Positions 6,526-8,592 of a DNA stretch of 8,592 nucleotides are shown here, piece after piece. The notes under the pieces are model-generated. The model did not search any database and was not told the origin of the DNA. It worked only from the letters and a program-made list of their open reading frames with translations. This stretch comes from Chloroflexota bacterium. GTDB lineage: Bacteria > Chloroflexota > Anaerolineae > Anaerolineales > DRKV01. Position 1 is the stretch's first letter; each line of letters opens with the position of its first letter. The stretch covers positions 1 through 8,592 of the forward strand of contig DRKV01000376.1 of NCBI GenBank assembly GCA_011051635.1. The letters are read 5' to 3'. The position numbers and the translations under genes were made by a program.

Positions 6526-7968
6526 TCAGGGAGCGGTCAGCAGGCCCCACAGGGCCTCGGCGGTGGTTTCATCGGGGGCGATGAGCCAGACGGTGCGGGC
6601 GTTCTCCTGGTGGAGGGCGCTGTAGAGTGTATCGGTGCTCCACGTCCACAGGCTTTCGGCAGGCGTCCCGGTGGCGACATCGAAGCGGCGGCTGGCATGA
6701 CGCAGCAGCGCCCGACGGAATTCGTTGGCCTCGGATGGAGTGTCCCAGCGCATATCCAGCACCAGGGCGAACTGGCTTTCATCGGGAGAGAAGAAGACCG
6801 CGTAGGCGTCTCCGCCCCAGCCTGCGGCGGCCTCGGCGGCGACATCCTCCGGCAGACGGGCGCTCCCCGCCGCACCCTGAGCCAGCATCAGGTAGGTGTA
6901 CCACTCTCCCAGGGTGCCGCTATCCACCTCCCGCCAGCCGACGGAGATGGCGGAGGCCAAATCCGGGAGGGTGACGGCGATGGGGGCATCGTCAGGATAG
7001 CGCTCCGGATGCAGGATTTGCTCCGTAGATTGCGGCTGGGTTGTGAAGGCGGCATTCACCGCCGCCCAGTCTCCCTGGTCGTAGAGATGCTGCACGAAAT
7101 CCTTGCCCTGCTGGTAGGGGAAGAGGAAATCTTCTTTGAGAAATTCGGGAGCGGAATCGTAAACCGGACTCTGGTATTCGCCGTAGAAGGCAAAGATGTC
7201 CTGGAAATCCTGAGGCGTGGCGTAGGTGTGCAGCCAGGTCTCCTCGCTGAGGGTGGCGTCGCCCTCCACGACGGCCTGCATGGCGGCGCAGTGTTCGCTA
7301 TCCGCCTTGCAGTGTTCCTCGTCCATGCCGAGGGCTTCTCCCAACCCGAAGTTCTGGTCTTGCAGGGCGTGGGTGTATTCGTGGGCGTAGGTCATGCGCT
7401 GCACCCCGCTGAAGTCGGCATCCTGCACCACGTACATCGTGTCGGTTTCGTCGTCGTAAAAGCCGGCCACCTGTTCGGTGTAGAGGTCTTCGTAGAGACC
7501 AATCAGGTCGTAATCGGGTTCCAGCAGGCCGAAGGCGGAGAGGGCAAGGGCGTCGTCATGGGCTTCTTCGGGGGTGTAATCGCTGAGGAAATCGTCCAGG
7601 ACGCGCTGGCGGAGGGCCTCGGTGCTCAGCAGGCGGCGTTGGAGCGGCTCGGCGGCCTGCAGGCCGCGCAGTTCCTGCACCTGCTGCTCGATTTCGTCCA
7701 TCTGGCGGGCGATTTCGGGGGGGATTTCGCCCGATGCCTCGGGGGTGCTGCTATCCCCGAAGGGGGTAACGGTAGCCGTCTCGGGGGTGGCCCCGTTCCC
7801 GGCGGGGGGGAGCGGGGTACTTTGAGGGGGCGCGGCATCCTGGGCGTGTTTCCCCTCTGTCCACAGCAGGAAGCCCCCCGCCCCAATCCCCAAAAGGCTG
7901 AGACAAAAGCAGGCCGCCACCGTCAGGGTGAGGCAGGTCAGGAAGATTTTGGTGCCGTTTTGGTTCAT
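6526..7968 (-). CDS. Membrane-anchored putative zinc metallopeptidase (HExxH)
   Basis: This is a 480-aa protein with one N-terminal membrane segment (about residues 8-36) and no clear cleavage site, so the remainder probably lies outside the membrane. Residues about 43-83 form a Pro/Thr/Ser/Gly-rich linker, and about 84-105 a short charged helix that may form a coiled coil (EIARQMDEIEQQVQELRG). The putative catalytic region follows: QVAGFYDDETDTMYVV (166-181), then AHEYTH with H196, E197 and H200, then AVVEGDATLSE, where E235 is a plausible third zinc ligand of a gluzincin-type site. C220 and C227 lie between these two elements and could form a disulfide. The C-terminal part (about 400-480) has a beta/alpha look (AYAVFFSPDESQFALVLDMRW) that may be a separate domain. 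Its ATG overlaps the upstream gene's stop (ATGA), and a weak GGTGG lies upstream. The family was not recognised by name and peptidase activity is inferred from the motif. Confidence 0.85.
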   Translation of the reverse strand: MNQNGTKIFLTCLTLTVAACFCLSLLGIGAGGFLLWTEGKHAQDAAPPQSTPLPPAGNGATPETATVTPFGDSSTPEASGEIPPEIARQMDEIEQQVQELRGLQAAEPLQRRLLSTEALRQRVLDDFLSDYTPEEAHDDALALSAFGLLEPDYDLIGLYEDLYTEQVAGFYDDETDTMYVVQDADFSGVQRMTYAHEYTHALQDQNFGLGEALGMDEEHCKADSEHCAAMQAVVEGDATLSEETWLHTYATPQDFQDIFAFYGEYQSPVYDSAPEFLKEDFLFPYQQGKDFVQHLYDQGDWAAVNAAFTTQPQSTEQILHPERYPDDAPIAVTLPDLASAISVGWREVDSGTLGEWYTYLMLAQGAAGSARLPEDVAAEAAAGWGGDAYAVFFSPDESQFALVLDMRWDTPSEANEFRRALLRHASRRFDVATGTPAESLWTWSTDTLYSALHQENARTVWLIAPDETTAEALWGLLTAP

Positions 7969-8327
7969 ATCTGCCACCACAGACTGGTCAGGATGGAAAG
8001 GCCGAAGGCCGACATGCCGCACAGTCCGTAGAGGGAGGTGATGCGCCAGCCGGTTTGAGCGGCTTTCTCCTGCGCCTGTATCAGGTCGGCCATTTTCTCT
8101 CCTTTGGAGAGGCGGTACACGGTACGGAAGTTGCCCCCCACTTCGGTGAAGACGGGCACGACGGCCACGGCGAGCAGGACGACGCTGCTCCAGAAGTACA
8201 GGTTGGAGACTTGCGCCAGGCCGCCGTCCAGCCCTCCAATCAGGAAGGAGAGGGGGAAGACGATGAGGGTGTCTATACCCATGATGCGCAGGTAGGCAAG
8301 CCAGAAGGGGGGATGGGAGGAGGACAT
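7965..8327 (-). CDS. Small three-helix membrane protein of unknown function
   Basis: This 120-aa protein has three predicted membrane segments: about 17-33 (GIDTLIVFPLSFLIGGL), 45-62 (YFWSSVVLLAVAVVPVF) and 95-117 (RITSLYGLCGMSAFGLSIL). Between the second and third is a polar, charged loop (NFRTVYRLSKGEKMADLIQAQEKAAQ) that could face the cytoplasm. No family was recognised. It overlaps the peptidase gene by four bases (ATGA), so the two are probably co-translated and may work together at the membrane. The start is uncertain: ATG 8327 gives the length above, ATG 8282 (MGIDTL) would keep all helices, and neither has a Shine-Dalgarno site. The frame is also open upstream to an ATG at 8429, but that part is tandem repeat and is unlikely to be real protein. 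The ATG at 8327 abuts the first 8-bp repeat unit. Confidence 0.75.
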   Translation of the reverse strand: MSSSHPPFWLAYLRIMGIDTLIVFPLSFLIGGLDGGLAQVSNLYFWSSVVLLAVAVVPVFTEVGGNFRTVYRLSKGEKMADLIQAQEKAAQTGWRITSLYGLCGMSAFGLSILTSLWWQI

Positions 8328-8380
8328 GGAAGTGGGAAAGTTTGCAAGTTTGCAAGTATGCAAGTGTGAAAGTGGGAAAG
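8327..8380. repeat. Degenerate 8-bp tandem repeat, tract A (TNNGNAAG)
   Basis: A six-base partial unit (TGGAAG, 8327-8332) is followed by six full octamers in exact 8-bp register: TGGGAAAG, TTTGCAAG, TTTGCAAG, TATGCAAG, TGTGAAAG, TGGGAAAG. T1, G4, A6, A7 and G8 are invariant in all six full units. The tract starts at the ATG of the small membrane-protein gene and forms its immediate upstream region. Confidence 0.88.
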
Positions 8381-8428
8381 TGGACGATGGATGGTGGACA
8401 GTAGACCACAGACGACGGACGACAGACA
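8381..8428. repeat. Degenerate 7-bp tandem repeat (YRGACRA)
   Basis: Directly after tract A the period changes to seven: TGGACGA, TGGATGG, TGGACAG, TAGACCA, CAGACGA, CGGACGA, CAGACAA (the last base is shared with the next tract). G3 and A4 are invariant across all seven units and C5 is in six of them. It resembles in style the heptameric short tandemly repeated repetitive sequences known from cyanobacteria. Confidence 0.8.
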
Positions 8429-8584
8429 ACCGAACTACCCAACTATCTGACTACCCGGCCACCTGACCACCCGACTACCTGACTACCAAACTACCAGACT
8501 ACAAGACTACCAGACTACCAGACTACCAGACTACAAGACTATCAGACTACAAGACTATCAGACTACAAGACTACCAGACTACCC
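8429..8584. repeat. 8-bp tandem repeat, tract B (ACCAGACT), with 16-bp higher-order pattern
   Basis: Nineteen octamers run in perfect register from 8429 to 8580, followed by a partial ACCC. The consensus is ACCAGACT. The seven units nearest the gene are degenerate (ACCGAACT, ACCCAACT, ATCTGACT, ACCCGGCC and so on), while those from 8493 onward are nearly uniform (ACCAGACT, ACAAGACT or ATCAGACT). A 16-bp unit of ACAAGACT plus ATCAGACT occurs twice in a row (8533-8564), and ACAAGACT plus ACCAGACT occurs at 8501-8516 and 8565-8580. The tract may continue past the window. No gene or promoter is visible in it. Confidence 0.93.
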
Positions 8585-8592
8585 TCAGGATT

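Noticed and set aside
6610..8031. A 473-codon plus-strand open frame opposite the peptidase gene
   Set aside because: It is antisense to a gene with a membrane anchor, HExxH motif and coupled neighbours. Its product is Gly/Val/His-rich without a recognisable domain, as expected of a high-GC antisense frame.
7969..8442. Extension of the peptidase frame to 8442
   Set aside because: It overlaps the small membrane-protein gene in another frame and runs through tandem repeats. The ATG at 7968 sits in an ATGA overlap directly before the membrane anchor.
8429..8584. A possible CRISPR array
   Set aside because: Units are contiguous octamers with no spacers of constant length and no cas genes; it is a simple tandem repeat.

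Overview
The window looks like a piece of a high-GC bacterial chromosome, most likely from the Chloroflexota (Anaerolineae or a relative). I infer this from three things. One is a secreted protein built from 'PETGH ... FGYPITE ... QYF(Q)RARFEY' modules, a style I associate with Chloroflexota. Another is the Pro/Thr-rich linker of a membrane-anchored HExxH protein. The third is a tract of degenerate 7-bp and 8-bp tandem repeats at the right edge. The assignment is not proven by a marker gene; the only universal gene here is a DNA polymerase I, which could be placed phylogenetically.

Left part, plus strand. Bases 1-2133 hold a 5'-truncated polA: the end of the 5'-nuclease domain, a Pro/Gly-rich linker with a QLSLF clamp-binding-like motif, an apparently active 3'-5' exonuclease domain and the complete polymerase domain. 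A 201-bp gap follows, with a long imperfect-hairpin element flanked by perfect 15-bp inverted repeats (2154-2251). Next is a 773-aa TPR protein of unknown function (2335-4656). A symmetrical A/T-flanked hairpin (4716-4747) sits between this gene and the convergent gene and should terminate transcription from both sides.

Right part, minus strand. Three tightly packed genes read right to left: a 120-aa three-helix membrane protein (8327-7965), a 480-aa membrane-anchored putative zinc metallopeptidase (7968-6526, ATGA overlap) and a HAD-family phosphatase (6523-5852, 2-nt gap). They look like one translationally coupled operon. Downstream is a separately promoted secreted protein (5732-4767): a signal peptide, two degenerate ETGH/FGYP modules and a C-terminal Ig-like beta domain. 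Its near-consensus -10 box is so close to the ATG that the mRNA is probably leaderless.

The right edge (8327-8584) is a composite of three adjacent short-tandem-repeat tracts (8-bp, 7-bp, then 8-bp with a 16-bp higher-order pattern). It lies directly against the start codon of the membrane-protein gene, so it occupies the whole visible upstream region of the operon. The most interesting items are this composite repeat at an operon head, the membrane protein/peptidase/HAD operon itself, the inverted-repeat element after polA, and the leaderless secreted-protein gene. I do not see a phage, CRISPR, toxin-antitoxin or other known defence system here.
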